Positions 16,245-25,610 of a DNA stretch of 64,000 nt are shown here, piece by piece. Both the position numbers and the translations under genes were made by a program. Source of the stretch: Mycolicibacterium sp. CR10 (lineage in GTDB: Bacteria > Actinomycetota > Actinomycetes > Mycobacteriales > Mycobacteriaceae). The stretch spans positions 48,000-111,999 of the forward strand of contig NZ_STGE01000048.1 of the NCBI RefSeq assembly GCF_005222675.1, written 5' to 3'. The stretch's first letter is position 1, and every line of letters starts with the position of its first letter. The notes under the pieces were generated by a model. The model was not told the origin of the DNA, ran no database searches, and saw nothing but the letters and a program-made list of their open reading frames with translations.

Positions 16245-18095
16245 TCAGGCCAGCGACTGCACCCACGAATTGTGCAGTGCGGCGTAGTGTCCGCCCTCAC
16301 GGGAGGTGAGCTCCTCCGGAGAGCCGTCTTCGACGATGCGGCCGTGCTCGAGCACCAGCACCCGATCGGCGATCTGCACCGTCGACAACCGGTGCGCGAT
16401 CACCAGTGCGGTGCGGTCGGCGAGCACCGTCTCCAGCGCCCGCTGCACCATCCGCTCGCTGGGGATGTCGAGCGACGACGTCGCCTCGTCCAGGATCAGC
16501 ACGGCTGGGTCGGCCAGGAACGCGCGGGCGAACGCGACCAGCTGCCGCTGCCCCGCCGAAAGCCTGCCGCCTCTCTTGGCGACGTCGGTGTCATACCCTT
16601 CGGGCAGCGCCTCGATGAAGGTGTGCGCGCCGACCGCCTCAGCTGCGGCGCGGACGTCCTCGTCGGTGGCTCCCGGTCGGCCGAACCGGATGTTGTCGGC
16701 GACCGAGCCGCCGAACATGAAGTTCTCCTGGGTCACCATGACGACGTGGCGGCGCAGTTCGGCCTGTGTCACGTCTCGCAGGTCCGTCCCGTCGAGCGTC
16801 ACCGATCCCGACACCGGATCGTAGAACCGGGTGACCAGCTTCGCGATCGTCGTCTTGCCTGCGCCCGTGGTGCCGACCAGCGCGACGGTCTGGCCGGCGG
16901 GCACCACCAGGTCGAGCCCGGGCAGCACCGGTCGGCCGGACACGTACTCGAATTCGACATCGCGGAACGCGATCTCGCCGCGCACCGTGTCCAGTGCCAC
17001 GGGCTCGGCCGGATCATCGATGCCCGGTTTCTCGCCGAGCACACCGGCCAGCTTCTCCAGCGCCGACGACGCGGACTGAAAAGTGTTGAAGAACTGCGAG
17101 ATTTCCTGCATCGGCTCGAAGAACATCCGCAGATAGAGCAGGAACGCCGCCAGTGTGCCGATCGTCATCTCGCCGTGCAACACCCGATAGCCGCCGTAGA
17201 GCAACACGACACCGGTGGTGAGGTTGCCGACGAGCTTGACGCTGGGCATGAACACCGCGAGGAGCTTGAACGTCTTCTCGTTGATCACCCGGTACCGGTC
17301 GGCGACGTCCTCGAAGATCTCCTGATTGCGCGGCTCACGTCGATACGCCTGCACCGCCTTGATTCCCGTCATCGTCTCGACGAACTGCACGATGACCAGT
17401 GCCGATATCTCGCGGACCTCGCGGTAGATCTTGGACGACTCCCTGTGGAACCACCAGACCAACAGCACCAGCACCGGGAACGCGGCCAGACACATCAGGC
17501 CGAGCTTGACATCGAGCACCACCAGCAACACCGCGGTGCCGAACAGCGTGAGCACCGCGGTGATCAAACTGTCGAACCCGGTCTCCAGCATGTCCTGGAT
17601 GGCCTCGACGTCGTTGGTGGATCGACTCACCACCCGACCCGAGGTGTAGCGGTCGTGAAACGCGATGTCCAGCTTGCCGAAATGGCGGAAGACCCGACGG
17701 CGCAGTTCGAGCAACACCTTCTGACCGATGCGCCCCGACCGGCGCAGAAAGAACATCCGACTGGTCGCCTGAACCACCACCACGCCGCACAACACGCCGA
17801 CGATCGCCAGCAGGGTGTGCGCCGGACGGCCCTCGAGCAGCGGCGGGATGCCGTCGTCGATGCCCTTTTGCACGAGCAGCGGAACCGACAGCCGCGCAAG
17901 GTTTTCCACCACGACAACGACGGCCAGGGCGGCCAGGGGCCAGCGGTACGGCCGGAGCAGCGAACCCAGCAGCGCGCGAGCCTCACGCTGACGCGGCACC
18001 GTCTCGTCGATGGGCAGGTCGCCCTGCTCATCGAACTTGCCACGCCAGTCGGTGTTTATCTGCTCTCCGCGCGAGCGCTCGTTGGAGGTCATCAC
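16245..18095 (-). CDS. ABC exporter half-transporter (membrane domain plus ATPase), canonical site partner
   Basis: 616 residues: about six membrane helices in the first 330 residues, then an ATPase domain with Walker A GTTGAGKTT, signature LSAGQ (not LSGGQ) and Walker B LILDEATSSLD with the catalytic Glu. Resembles Rv1273c. Its start overlaps the stop of the next upstream ABC gene by 4 bp, and that gene has the opposite pattern (normal signature, degenerate Walker B), so the two should form a heterodimeric exporter at the plasma membrane. Substrate unknown; multidrug or lipid export is usual for the family. Confidence 0.92.
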   Translation of the reverse strand: MMTSNERSRGEQINTDWRGKFDEQGDLPIDETVPRQREARALLGSLLRPYRWPLAALAVVVVVENLARLSVPLLVQKGIDDGIPPLLEGRPAHTLLAIVGVLCGVVVVQATSRMFFLRRSGRIGQKVLLELRRRVFRHFGKLDIAFHDRYTSGRVVSRSTNDVEAIQDMLETGFDSLITAVLTLFGTAVLLVVLDVKLGLMCLAAFPVLVLLVWWFHRESSKIYREVREISALVIVQFVETMTGIKAVQAYRREPRNQEIFEDVADRYRVINEKTFKLLAVFMPSVKLVGNLTTGVVLLYGGYRVLHGEMTIGTLAAFLLYLRMFFEPMQEISQFFNTFQSASSALEKLAGVLGEKPGIDDPAEPVALDTVRGEIAFRDVEFEYVSGRPVLPGLDLVVPAGQTVALVGTTGAGKTTIAKLVTRFYDPVSGSVTLDGTDLRDVTQAELRRHVVMVTQENFMFGGSVADNIRFGRPGATDEDVRAAAEAVGAHTFIEALPEGYDTDVAKRGGRLSAGQRQLVAFARAFLADPAVLILDEATSSLDIPSERMVQRALETVLADRTALVIAHRLSTVQIADRVLVLEHGRIVEDGSPEELTSREGGHYAALHNSWVQSLA

Positions 18096-20017
18096 CGCTT
18101 CTCCAACATTTGATGTTCCAGCCGCGCGTGCCCGTCGTCGAACTCTTCTCTTCGCGGATGCGGCTCATCGCCGTCTTCCCACGCGCAGTCCCTCTCCGCG
18201 CCGTCGTCGAGCTCGTCGTCGGCGGCCAGCAGGTAGCGGTATCCGGGCACCTCGGCGAGCATCTCGGCATGCGTGCCCACATGGGTGATGGTGCCGTTCT
18301 CCAACAGCGCGACCCGGTCGGCGAGCAGTACCGTCGACGCCCGGTGAGCCACCACGACGCCGGTGACTTCGTGCAGCACCCGGCGCAGCGCCTCCTCGAC
18401 CACCGCCTCGGTGTGGACGTCGAGGGCGGACAGCGTGTCGTCGAGGACCAGGATCCTCGGGGTGGCGAGAATCGCGCGGGCAAGCGAAAGGCGTTGGCGC
18501 TGACCACCTGACAAGCTCATGCCCTGCTCGCCGATGCGGGTGTCCAGACCGAACGGCAGGTCGTAGACGAACTCCGCGGCGGCGACCTCGATCGCTTGGC
18601 GGAGTTCGGATTCCGTCGCGTCGGGACGGCCCAGACGGAGGTTCTCGGCCACCGACATCGAGAACAGCGTCGGATCCTCGAACGCGGTGGCGATCGCCTG
18701 CCGCAGCGCGTCAAGGGACAACTCGCGGATGTCCTGCGCGTCGACGCGGATCTCCCCCTCGGTGACGTCGTAGAGCCGGGACAACAACCCCACCAAAGCC
18801 GACTTGCCCGACCCGGTGGCGCCGACGAGCGCGAGCGTCTCCCCCGGTTCGACGACGAGGTTCACGTGCCGCAGAACCCATTTCTCCGACTCGCCGGACG
18901 GCGCCGTGTCGTCGCTGTCGGGAAACTTGAACCCGACGTCGACGAGTTCGAGCCGCCCGCCACGCGGTGTCTGGTCACGCGGCCCGTCGACGATATCGCG
19001 TGGCGCATCGAAGATCTCGGCGATGCGGTTGGCCGCCGTGTACGACTCCTGCGTCATCGACAGCAGAAAGCCCAGCGACGCGATCGGCCACACCAGCGAC
19101 AGCATCATCGTGATGAACGCCACCAGAGTTCCCATGGTCACGTAGCCGTGGCCTGCGGCGTAGGCGCCGAAGCCCAGGACGACGATCAGGGTCAGGTTCG
19201 GTATGACTTCGAGCAGGGTCCAGAATTTCGCCGACACCGAAACCCTGCGCACCTGGGTGTCGTACAGATCGGTGAGTTGCTCGTCGAACCGGTCGTAGAC
19301 GTAGTCCTCGCGACCGAAGGACTTGACGACGCGAAGGCCGAGGGCAGATTCCTCGACGTGCGTGGCGACGTGGCCTGCCTGGTCCTGAGCCTGCCGGGAC
19401 AGCTGGGTGTACTCCTGCTGAAAGTGGAGCACCGTCAACGTGATCGGCACGATAGACACCAGCACGACAACGCCCAGCGGCCAGTACATCGCCAGCAGAA
19501 TGATCGTGACGATGGTGATCTGCAGGACGTTGAGCATCAGAAAGATCAGGCCGAACGACATGAAGCGGCGAATGGTGCTCAGATCGTTCATGATTCGCGA
19601 CAGGAGCTGGCCGGACTGCCATCGGCCATGGAACGACATCGGCAGAATCTGGAGCCGCGCGTACAGATCCTTCCGGATGTCGGCCTCCACGCCCATAGTC
19701 GCCCTGGCCACCAGCCAGCGGCGGATGAACCAGAACACCGCCTCGGCGACGCCCACCCCCATCGCGGCGGCGCCGAGAACCCACAGCCCCTGCTGGTCCT
19801 GGTGACGCACCGGCCCGTCGATCACGGCCTTGGTCATCAACGGGATCGCGATCGTGGCGACCAGGCTGGTGAGGGCGACGACGACCATCGTGATCCAGCG
19901 CCCGCGGTAGGGCAGCAGGTAGGGCAGCATCCGCCACAGGTCCGAGCTCGATCGAGCACGCCTGGGCGGCGGCGCAATCGCAGGCGCCGCGCGGAGCGCG
20001 TTCGAAGAGTTGGTCAT
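18092..20017 (-). CDS. ABC exporter half-transporter with degenerate Walker B
   Basis: 641 residues. Membrane domain at about 30-340, ATPase with Walker A GATGSGKSAL, signature LSGGQRQRLSLARA and Walker B ILVLDDTLSALD, where Asp replaces the catalytic Glu. This is the hallmark of the non-hydrolytic site in asymmetric exporters such as TM287/288. The C-terminus has a charged extension rich in Glu/Asp/His. Resembles Rv1272c. First gene of a two-gene operon with the partner at 16245-18095; palindrome copy 3 lies just upstream of its promoter. Confidence 0.92.
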   Translation of the reverse strand: MTNSSNALRAAPAIAPPPRRARSSSDLWRMLPYLLPYRGRWITMVVVALTSLVATIAIPLMTKAVIDGPVRHQDQQGLWVLGAAAMGVGVAEAVFWFIRRWLVARATMGVEADIRKDLYARLQILPMSFHGRWQSGQLLSRIMNDLSTIRRFMSFGLIFLMLNVLQITIVTIILLAMYWPLGVVVLVSIVPITLTVLHFQQEYTQLSRQAQDQAGHVATHVEESALGLRVVKSFGREDYVYDRFDEQLTDLYDTQVRRVSVSAKFWTLLEVIPNLTLIVVLGFGAYAAGHGYVTMGTLVAFITMMLSLVWPIASLGFLLSMTQESYTAANRIAEIFDAPRDIVDGPRDQTPRGGRLELVDVGFKFPDSDDTAPSGESEKWVLRHVNLVVEPGETLALVGATGSGKSALVGLLSRLYDVTEGEIRVDAQDIRELSLDALRQAIATAFEDPTLFSMSVAENLRLGRPDATESELRQAIEVAAAEFVYDLPFGLDTRIGEQGMSLSGGQRQRLSLARAILATPRILVLDDTLSALDVHTEAVVEEALRRVLHEVTGVVVAHRASTVLLADRVALLENGTITHVGTHAEMLAEVPGYRYLLAADDELDDGAERDCAWEDGDEPHPRREEFDDGHARLEHQMLEKR

Positions 20018-20056
20018 TTAGTACATCTTCCCATTGTGGGCAAGTGGTTAACACCG

Positions 20057-20121
20057 CCGCCGGAATTGCATTCCGGCAGCGGAAGTTCGAGAGCGGCCCT
20101 GCCGGAATGCCGTTCCGGCGG
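20057..20121. repeat. 65-bp intergenic palindrome, copy 3
   Basis: Arms 20057-20079 and 20099-20121, loop 20080-20098 (19 nt). The arms pair except at one or two central positions. Unlike the other copies it lies between two genes of the same direction (minus strand), downstream of the ABC gene ending at 20125 and upstream of the one starting at 20017, so it is in the path of any readthrough or in the promoter region of the second gene. Confidence 0.93.
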
Positions 20122-20124
20122 AGG

Positions 20125-22005
20125 TCATGCGGCGACTTTCTCGTTGCCGAACTGCGTGCGGTACAGCTCGGTGTAGCGGCCGTCGCGGGCCAGCAGTTGC
20201 TTGTGCGTACCGCGCTCGACGATGCGCCCGTCCTCGACGACGAGGATCACGTCGGCCGCCCGCACCGTGGACAGCCGGTGTGCGATGACGATCGACGTCC
20301 GGCCCGCGAAGGCCTCGGCCAGAGCCTGCTGCACCGCGGCCTCCGACTCTGAATCCAGCGACGCCGTCGCTTCGTCCAGCACGACCACCCGTGAGCTCCC
20401 CAGCAGCAGGCGAGCAATCGTCAACCGCTGCCGCTGTCCGCCGGAGAGCCGGTATCCGCGCTCACCGACCACGGTGTCCAACCCGTCGGGCATGTCGGCG
20501 ACGACGTCCGCGAGCCGGGCGCGTCCGAGCGCCTCCCACAGATCGGCGTCGGTGGCGGCCGGGGCGGCCAGCTGCAGGTTGGATCGGATCGACTCGTGGA
20601 ACAGGTGGCCGTCCTGGGTCACCATGCCGACGGTCTCCTTGAGCGACGCGAACGTCAGGTGCCGCGCGTCGACGCCGTTGAGCCGGACCGCACCGGAGTC
20701 CACGTCGTACAGCCGCGCCAGCAGCGCCGCCATGGTCGACTTCCCCGCTCCCGACGATCCCACCAGCGCCACCATCTGGCCGGGGCGCGCCACGAACGAC
20801 ATGCCGTGCAGCACCTCATCGCCACCACGATCGTCCAGTTCGGCCACCTCCTCCAGGGAGGCCAACGACACTTTGTCGGCCGCCGGATACGAGAACCGGA
20901 CGTCCTCGAATTCCACGGTGACGGGCCCTTCGGGAACGACGGTGGCGCCCGGGCGCTCGCGGATCAGCGGGACCAGATCCAGCACCTCGAACACCCTCTC
21001 GAAACTGACCAGCGCACTGGCGATCTCGACGCGCGCGTTGGCCAGCGCGGTCAACGGCGCGTAGAGGCGGGTCAGCAGCAGCGCCAGCGACACGATCGCG
21101 CCGGCCTCCAGTTGCCCGCCGATCGCCAGCACCCCGCCCAGCCCGTACACCAACGCCAGCGCCAGGGCCGACATCAGCGTCAGCGAGTTCATGAACGTCG
21201 CCTGCAGCATCGCGGTGCGCACCCCGATGTCGCGCACCCGGCCGGCCCGAACCCCGAACTCGCGGGATTCGGTGGCGGTGTCACCGAACAGCTTCACCAG
21301 CGTCGCCCCGGGCGCCGAGAACCGCTCGGTCATCTGGGTGTTCATCGTCGCGTTGTGGGCGGCGGACTCCCGCGACAGCCGTGCCATCGTGGCGCCGATC
21401 CGCCGGGCGGGGAGCAGGAACAGCGGCATCAGCGCCAGTGACAGCAGCGTGATCTGCCACGAGATACCCAGCATCACCACGAGCGTCAGCGTCAGCGTGA
21501 CGATGTTGGCCACCACCCCCGACAGCGTGTCGGAGAATGCCCGCTGAGCGCCCATCACGTCGTTGCCCAGCCGGCTGACGAGCGCGCCCGTCCGGGTCCG
21601 CGTGAAGAATGCGACCGGCATCCGCTGCACGTGGTCGAACACCGCGGTGCGCAGGTCCAGGATCAGTCCCTCCCCGATCGTCGAGGACAACCAGCGAGTG
21701 AACAGCGCCACGGCCGCCTCCGCGAGAGCGACGGCCGCGATCACGACAGCGAGAGTCACCACCATCGCGGAACTGCCCGCGCCGGTGATCTCGTCGACCA
21801 CCCGGCCGGCCAGCAGTGGCGTCGCGACCGTGAGCACCGCGCTGACCACGCTGACCACCAGGAACACCGCCAGTCTGCGATGATGCCGGCCGGCGAACCG
21901 CCAGATCCGGCCGAGCAGCGCACGGTCTGCCAGCGAGTTGAGGTCGCCGCCGCGCGCATTGGTCTGCCGGTACAGCGACTGCCTGGCTACCGTTTCCAAA
22001 CTCAT
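20125..22005 (-). CDS. ABC exporter, homodimeric type (membrane domain plus ATPase)
   Basis: 626 residues from ATG 22005; a GGTGA at about 5 bases upstream supports this start, although a TTG at 22029 is in frame. Six membrane helices, then Walker A GSSGAGKST, signature LSGGQRQRLTIARL and Walker B VVVLDEATASLD, all canonical, so it can work as a homodimer. The membrane segment carries TRTGALVSRLGNDV, typical of MsbA/LmrA-type exporters. Separate transcription unit from the heterodimeric pair downstream. Confidence 0.9.
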   Translation of the reverse strand: MSLETVARQSLYRQTNARGGDLNSLADRALLGRIWRFAGRHHRRLAVFLVVSVVSAVLTVATPLLAGRVVDEITGAGSSAMVVTLAVVIAAVALAEAAVALFTRWLSSTIGEGLILDLRTAVFDHVQRMPVAFFTRTRTGALVSRLGNDVMGAQRAFSDTLSGVVANIVTLTLTLVVMLGISWQITLLSLALMPLFLLPARRIGATMARLSRESAAHNATMNTQMTERFSAPGATLVKLFGDTATESREFGVRAGRVRDIGVRTAMLQATFMNSLTLMSALALALVYGLGGVLAIGGQLEAGAIVSLALLLTRLYAPLTALANARVEIASALVSFERVFEVLDLVPLIRERPGATVVPEGPVTVEFEDVRFSYPAADKVSLASLEEVAELDDRGGDEVLHGMSFVARPGQMVALVGSSGAGKSTMAALLARLYDVDSGAVRLNGVDARHLTFASLKETVGMVTQDGHLFHESIRSNLQLAAPAATDADLWEALGRARLADVVADMPDGLDTVVGERGYRLSGGQRQRLTIARLLLGSSRVVVLDEATASLDSESEAAVQQALAEAFAGRTSIVIAHRLSTVRAADVILVVEDGRIVERGTHKQLLARDGRYTELYRTQFGNEKVAA

Positions 22006-22070
22006 GTAATCACCGTAGAACCTCAACAATGGCTGAGGTCAAAGGCTTCCCGGCGGGTCCAGGTCAGGGA

Positions 22071-22943
22071 TCACCGGTCGTCGCGGTGCGTCTTCTCCAG
22101 TTCCTCTTCGGCTTCCTCCAGCGCGGTGCGCGCCGCCCGCAGCCGCACCAGCAGATCATCCTTCTCGTGCGCCTTGTGGTCGGCGGCCCGCGCCTCCTCC
22201 ATGGCATTGAGCACGATGCCGATGAACAGGTTGAAGATCAGGAAGCTGGCGAGCATCACGTAGCTGATGAAGTAGACGATCGTCCACTGCGACACCTGCT
22301 GGCCCATCGCGACGTTGTCCGGGAAGTTCTCCAGCGTGAGCATGACGAACATCGTCAGCATCGACTGACCGACGTTGCCGTAGGCGGCCGGGTCGTGGCT
22401 GGAGAACAACACCCAGCCCAGCATCCCGTAGATGAAGATCAGCACGAACGTCGCAGCCGCCAGCGACGCGATCCCCGGCACGCTCCTGCCCGCCGCGGAA
22501 ACAAGCACCCGCAGATCCGGCAAAAAGCGCACCAGGCGCACGATGCGCAGCAGCCGAACAAGCCGCAGCAACATGGCGTTCGCCCGCAGCGCCGGCACGA
22601 AGGAGGCGACGACGACGATGAAATCGAAGACGTTCCAGCCGTCCTTGACGAACTCCCGCGGGTTCCACCGGTACGCGGTCAGCCGGATCAACAGCTCCAC
22701 GACATAGATGCCGAGGATGACGTTGTAGATCGTGCTGAACAGGCCCTCATACTGGCTCGCGACGTCGGCATAGGTCCCCATGCCGAGCACGATGGCGTTG
22801 ACCACGATCACCGCGACGATGGCCAGTTCGAACCAGCGGTGAGAGATCAGCGCACGACACCGATCAGGGATGGAGTTCGCCCCTGGTTGCGGAGCCGGGG
22901 ATGGCACCAATACCCCGTCGGTGTCTGACGATTTGAGTGCCAC
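22071..22943 (-). CDS. Voltage-gated cation channel, NaChBac/NaV-like
   Basis: 290 residues, one six-helix domain. S4 voltage sensor RLVRLLRIVRLVRF has an Arg every third residue (five in series). After S5 comes the pore segment with filter-like TLENFPDN, comparable to TLESW of NaChBac/NavAb; the Glu that sets sodium selectivity is kept while Ser-Trp is replaced by Asn-Phe. S6 (FLIFNLFIGIVLNAME) is followed by a charged coiled-coil (LRAARTALEEAEEELEK) expected to drive tetramer assembly. Start GTG 22943. It diverges from prrA. Ion selectivity is inferred only. Confidence 0.9.
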   Translation of the reverse strand: MALKSSDTDGVLVPSPAPQPGANSIPDRCRALISHRWFELAIVAVIVVNAIVLGMGTYADVASQYEGLFSTIYNVILGIYVVELLIRLTAYRWNPREFVKDGWNVFDFIVVVASFVPALRANAMLLRLVRLLRIVRLVRFLPDLRVLVSAAGRSVPGIASLAAATFVLIFIYGMLGWVLFSSHDPAAYGNVGQSMLTMFVMLTLENFPDNVAMGQQVSQWTIVYFISYVMLASFLIFNLFIGIVLNAMEEARAADHKAHEKDDLLVRLRAARTALEEAEEELEKTHRDDR

Positions 22944-23058
22944 GATTAAGGCTTAGCAAACCCGGTGCCCAAAAGTAGCGCAATCGTCAATTAACGCGTC
23001 GGATCGCTCGGGCACAGCATCCCGCAGGTGAGCGTGTTCATCGGGCAAGATTGCGTGC

Positions 23059-23760
23059 ATGGATAGTGGTATGGGTTCGCCCAGGGTGCTCGTGGTCGAT
23101 GACGATCCCGACGTGCTCGCCTCGCTCGAGCGGGGACTGCGGCTGTCCGGGTTCGATGTCTTCACCGCCGTGGACGGCGCCGAAGCGTTGCGCAGCGCCA
23201 CCGAAAGCCGACCCGACGCGATCGTGCTCGACATCAACATGCCGGTGCTCGACGGCGTCTCGGTGGTGACGGCACTGCGCGCCATGGACAACGATGTGCC
23301 GGTCTGTGTGCTCTCGGCGCGCTCGTCGGTCGACGACCGAGTCGCAGGACTCGAGGCCGGAGCCGACGACTACCTGGTCAAGCCGTTCGTGCTGACCGAG
23401 TTGGTGGCACGGATCAAGGCGCTGCTGCGCAGGCGCGGGTCCACCGCGACGTTCTCTTCGGAGACCATCGCCGTCGGCCCACTGGAGGTCGACATCCCCG
23501 GCAGGCGGGCGCGGGTCGACGGCGTTGACGTCGACCTGACCAAGCGGGAGTTCGACCTGCTGGCAGTGCTGGCCGAGCACAAGACCGCCGTGCTGTCCCG
23601 CGCTCAGCTGCTGGAGTTGGTGTGGGGTTACGACTTCGCCGCCGACACCAACGTCGTCGACGTTTTCATCGGCTATCTGCGACGCAAGCTCGAGGCCAAC
23701 GGGGCGCCGCGGCTGCTGCACACCGTTCGCGGCGTCGGATTCGTTCTCAGGCAGCAGTAG
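23059..23760 (+). CDS. prrA: Two-component response regulator PrrA
   Basis: 233 residues, nearly identical in recalled sequence to M. tuberculosis PrrA. Receiver domain with the acidic pocket VVDDD, phosphoacceptor Asp58 in IVLDINMP and Lys in YLVKPF; C-terminal OmpR-type winged helix with REFDLLAVLAEH and GYLRRKLE. It controls respiration, nitrogen and early-infection genes and is essential in M. tuberculosis. An alternative ATG at 23071 exists. It is followed 34 bp later by prrB. Confidence 0.97.
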   Translation: MDSGMGSPRVLVVDDDPDVLASLERGLRLSGFDVFTAVDGAEALRSATESRPDAIVLDINMPVLDGVSVVTALRAMDNDVPVCVLSARSSVDDRVAGLEAGADDYLVKPFVLTELVARIKALLRRRGSTATFSSETIAVGPLEVDIPGRRARVDGVDVDLTKREFDLLAVLAEHKTAVLSRAQLLELVWGYDFAADTNVVDVFIGYLRRKLEANGAPRLLHTVRGVGFVLRQQ

Positions 23761-23794
23761 CTTCCGTGAGAGCTTGCGCGAAGAACAGACTCTG

Positions 23795-25138
23795 ATGATC
23801 GCGCTGTCCCGGATCTTCCGGCGCACGCCGTCACTGCGCACCCGCGTCGCGCTGGCCACCGCGATCGGCGCGGCGATCGTCGTCGTCATCGTCGGCACCG
23901 TGGTGTGGGTCGGCATCACCAACGACCGCAAGGAACGCCTCGACCGCCGTCTCGACGAGGCCGCAGGCTTCGCGATCCCGTTCCTGCCCCGCGGACTCGA
24001 CGAGATCCCGACGTCGCCCAACGATCAGGATGCCGTCATCACCGTGCGCCCCGCCAACGGCGAGGAGACCTCGAACTCGAAGGTGGTGCTGCCCCAGCTG
24101 GAGCCCGGCTACGCCGACACCTACGTTGGCGGAGTGCGCTACCGGGTCCGCACCGTCGAGATCCGGGTTCCCGAACCGATGACGGTGGCGGTCGGCGCGA
24201 CATACGACGCGACCATCGCCGACACCAACAACCTGCACCGGCGGGTGCTGATCATCTGCGTGATCTCCGTCGGGGCGGCGACGGTGCTCGGCTGGCTGCT
24301 CGCGGCGTTCGCGGTGCGACCCCTCAAGCGGTTGGCGCAACAGACCCGTCAGATCGACGCCGGCGACGAGGCACCTGATGTCGAGGTTCGCGGGGCCACC
24401 GAGGCGGTCGAGATCGCCGACGCCGTCAACGGAATGCTGCAACGCATCTGGAAAGAGCAGGACCGCACCAAGTCCGCGCTGACGTCTGCACGCGACTTCG
24501 CATCGGTGTCCGCGCACGAGTTGCGGACGCCTCTGACCGCGATGCGCACCAACCTGGAGGTGCTCTCGACGCTGGAGCTGGCCGAGGATCAGCGCAAGGA
24601 AGTCGTCAACGACGTCATCCGCACACAGACCCGGATCGAGGCCACCCTCGGGGCATTGGAGCGTCTCGCGCAGGGCGAGTTGTCCACCGCCGACGACCAT
24701 GTGCCCGTCGACATCACCGAGCTTCTCGACCGGGCCGCCCACGACGCCATGCGGGTGTACCCCGACCTCGAGGTGTCGCTGATCCCGGCACCGACGGTGA
24801 TCATTCTCGGGCTGCCCGCGGGCCTGCGCCTGGCGGTCGACAACGCCATCGCCAACGCGGTGAAACACGGCGGGGCCACCCGCGTGCAGCTGTCGGCGGT
24901 CAGCTCCCGCGCCGGGGTCGAGATCGCGATCGACGATGACGGCGTCGGCGTGCCCGAGGAGGAGCGCACGGTGGTGTTCGAGCGGTTCTCGCGGGGGTCC
25001 ACGGCGTCGCACTCCGGCTCGGGCCTCGGCCTCGCGCTGGTCGCCCAGCAGGCCGAATTACATGGCGGAACCGCATCTTTGGACGCCAGCCCGCTGGGCG
25101 GGGCGCGGCTGCTGCTGCGCCTCCCCGGCCCGCGCTGA
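23795..25138 (+). CDS. prrB: Two-component sensor histidine kinase PrrB
   Basis: 447 residues from ATG 23795, as in M. tuberculosis PrrB (446); the TTG at 23774 is less likely. Two membrane helices (about 20-42 and 150-172) enclose an extracytoplasmic sensor of about 110 residues. A HAMP linker follows, then the H-box SAHELRTPL with His241, N-box LAVDNAIANAVKHGG and G-boxes IDDDGVGVPE and GSGLGLALV. It phosphorylates PrrA. Palindrome copy 4 follows its stop. Confidence 0.96.
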   Translation: MIALSRIFRRTPSLRTRVALATAIGAAIVVVIVGTVVWVGITNDRKERLDRRLDEAAGFAIPFLPRGLDEIPTSPNDQDAVITVRPANGEETSNSKVVLPQLEPGYADTYVGGVRYRVRTVEIRVPEPMTVAVGATYDATIADTNNLHRRVLIICVISVGAATVLGWLLAAFAVRPLKRLAQQTRQIDAGDEAPDVEVRGATEAVEIADAVNGMLQRIWKEQDRTKSALTSARDFASVSAHELRTPLTAMRTNLEVLSTLELAEDQRKEVVNDVIRTQTRIEATLGALERLAQGELSTADDHVPVDITELLDRAAHDAMRVYPDLEVSLIPAPTVIILGLPAGLRLAVDNAIANAVKHGGATRVQLSAVSSRAGVEIAIDDDGVGVPEEERTVVFERFSRGSTASHSGSGLGLALVAQQAELHGGTASLDASPLGGARLLLRLPGPR

Positions 25139-25142
25139 CTAC

Positions 25143-25207
25143 TCGCCGGAATTGCATTCCCCGCGAAGAATCGCGAGTGCGCCGCGCGTGGAATGCAATT
25201 CCGGCGG
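25143..25207. repeat. 65-bp intergenic palindrome, copy 4
   Basis: Arms 25143-25165 and 25185-25207, loop 25166-25184 (19 nt). The outer arm GCCGGAATTGCATTCC pairs exactly with GGAATGCAATTCCGGC; the inner few bases differ from the other copies (CCGCG/CGCGT in place of GGCAG/CTGCC) yet still pair mostly, which is compensatory change. Between the convergent prrB and FKBP genes. Confidence 0.93.
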
Positions 25208-25211
25208 TGGG

Positions 25212-25574
25212 CTACTTGGCGTCCAGTAAGTCGATGACGAAGATCAGCGTCTTGCCGGACAACCGGTGCCCGCCACCTTCTGGGCCGTACGCCAGGGCCG
25301 GCGGGATCACCAGCTTGCGGCGGCCGCCGACCTTCATGCCAGGGATGCCGTCCTGCCACCCCTGGATCAGGCCGCGCAGCGGGAACTCGATGGACTCGTT
25401 GCGGTTCCAGGAACTGTCGAACTCCTCGCGGGTGTCGTACTCCACGCCGACGTAGTGCACCTCGACGTTGCCGCCGGGCACGGCCTCAGCACCCTCACCC
25501 ACCACCAGATCGGTGATGACCAGCTCGCTCGGGGGCGGGCCGTCGGGGAATTCGATCTCGGGTTTCTTACTCAC
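25212..25574 (-). CDS. FKBP-type peptidyl-prolyl cis-trans isomerase
   Basis: 120 residues, a single FKBP domain with the usual active-site residues: VHYVGVEYD, FPLRGLIQGWQDGIPGM, LVIPPALAYG and the C-terminal LIFVIDLLD. No signal sequence, so cytoplasmic. It speeds proline isomerisation in folding proteins. It diverges from the small DUF2630 gene, with 36 bp between the starts. Confidence 0.95.
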   Translation of the reverse strand: MSKKPEIEFPDGPPPSELVITDLVVGEGAEAVPGGNVEVHYVGVEYDTREEFDSSWNRNESIEFPLRGLIQGWQDGIPGMKVGGRRKLVIPPALAYGPEGGGHRLSGKTLIFVIDLLDAK

Positions 25575-25610
25575 ACGCTCACCCTACTGGCGGTCGTGCA
25601 CACTGGGTAC

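Noticed and set aside
16272..20176. Long open frames (613 and 526 residues) antisense to the ABC exporter genes
   Set aside because: No recognisable domain; they overlap genes with complete ABC motifs and start and stop without ribosome sites or spacing logic.
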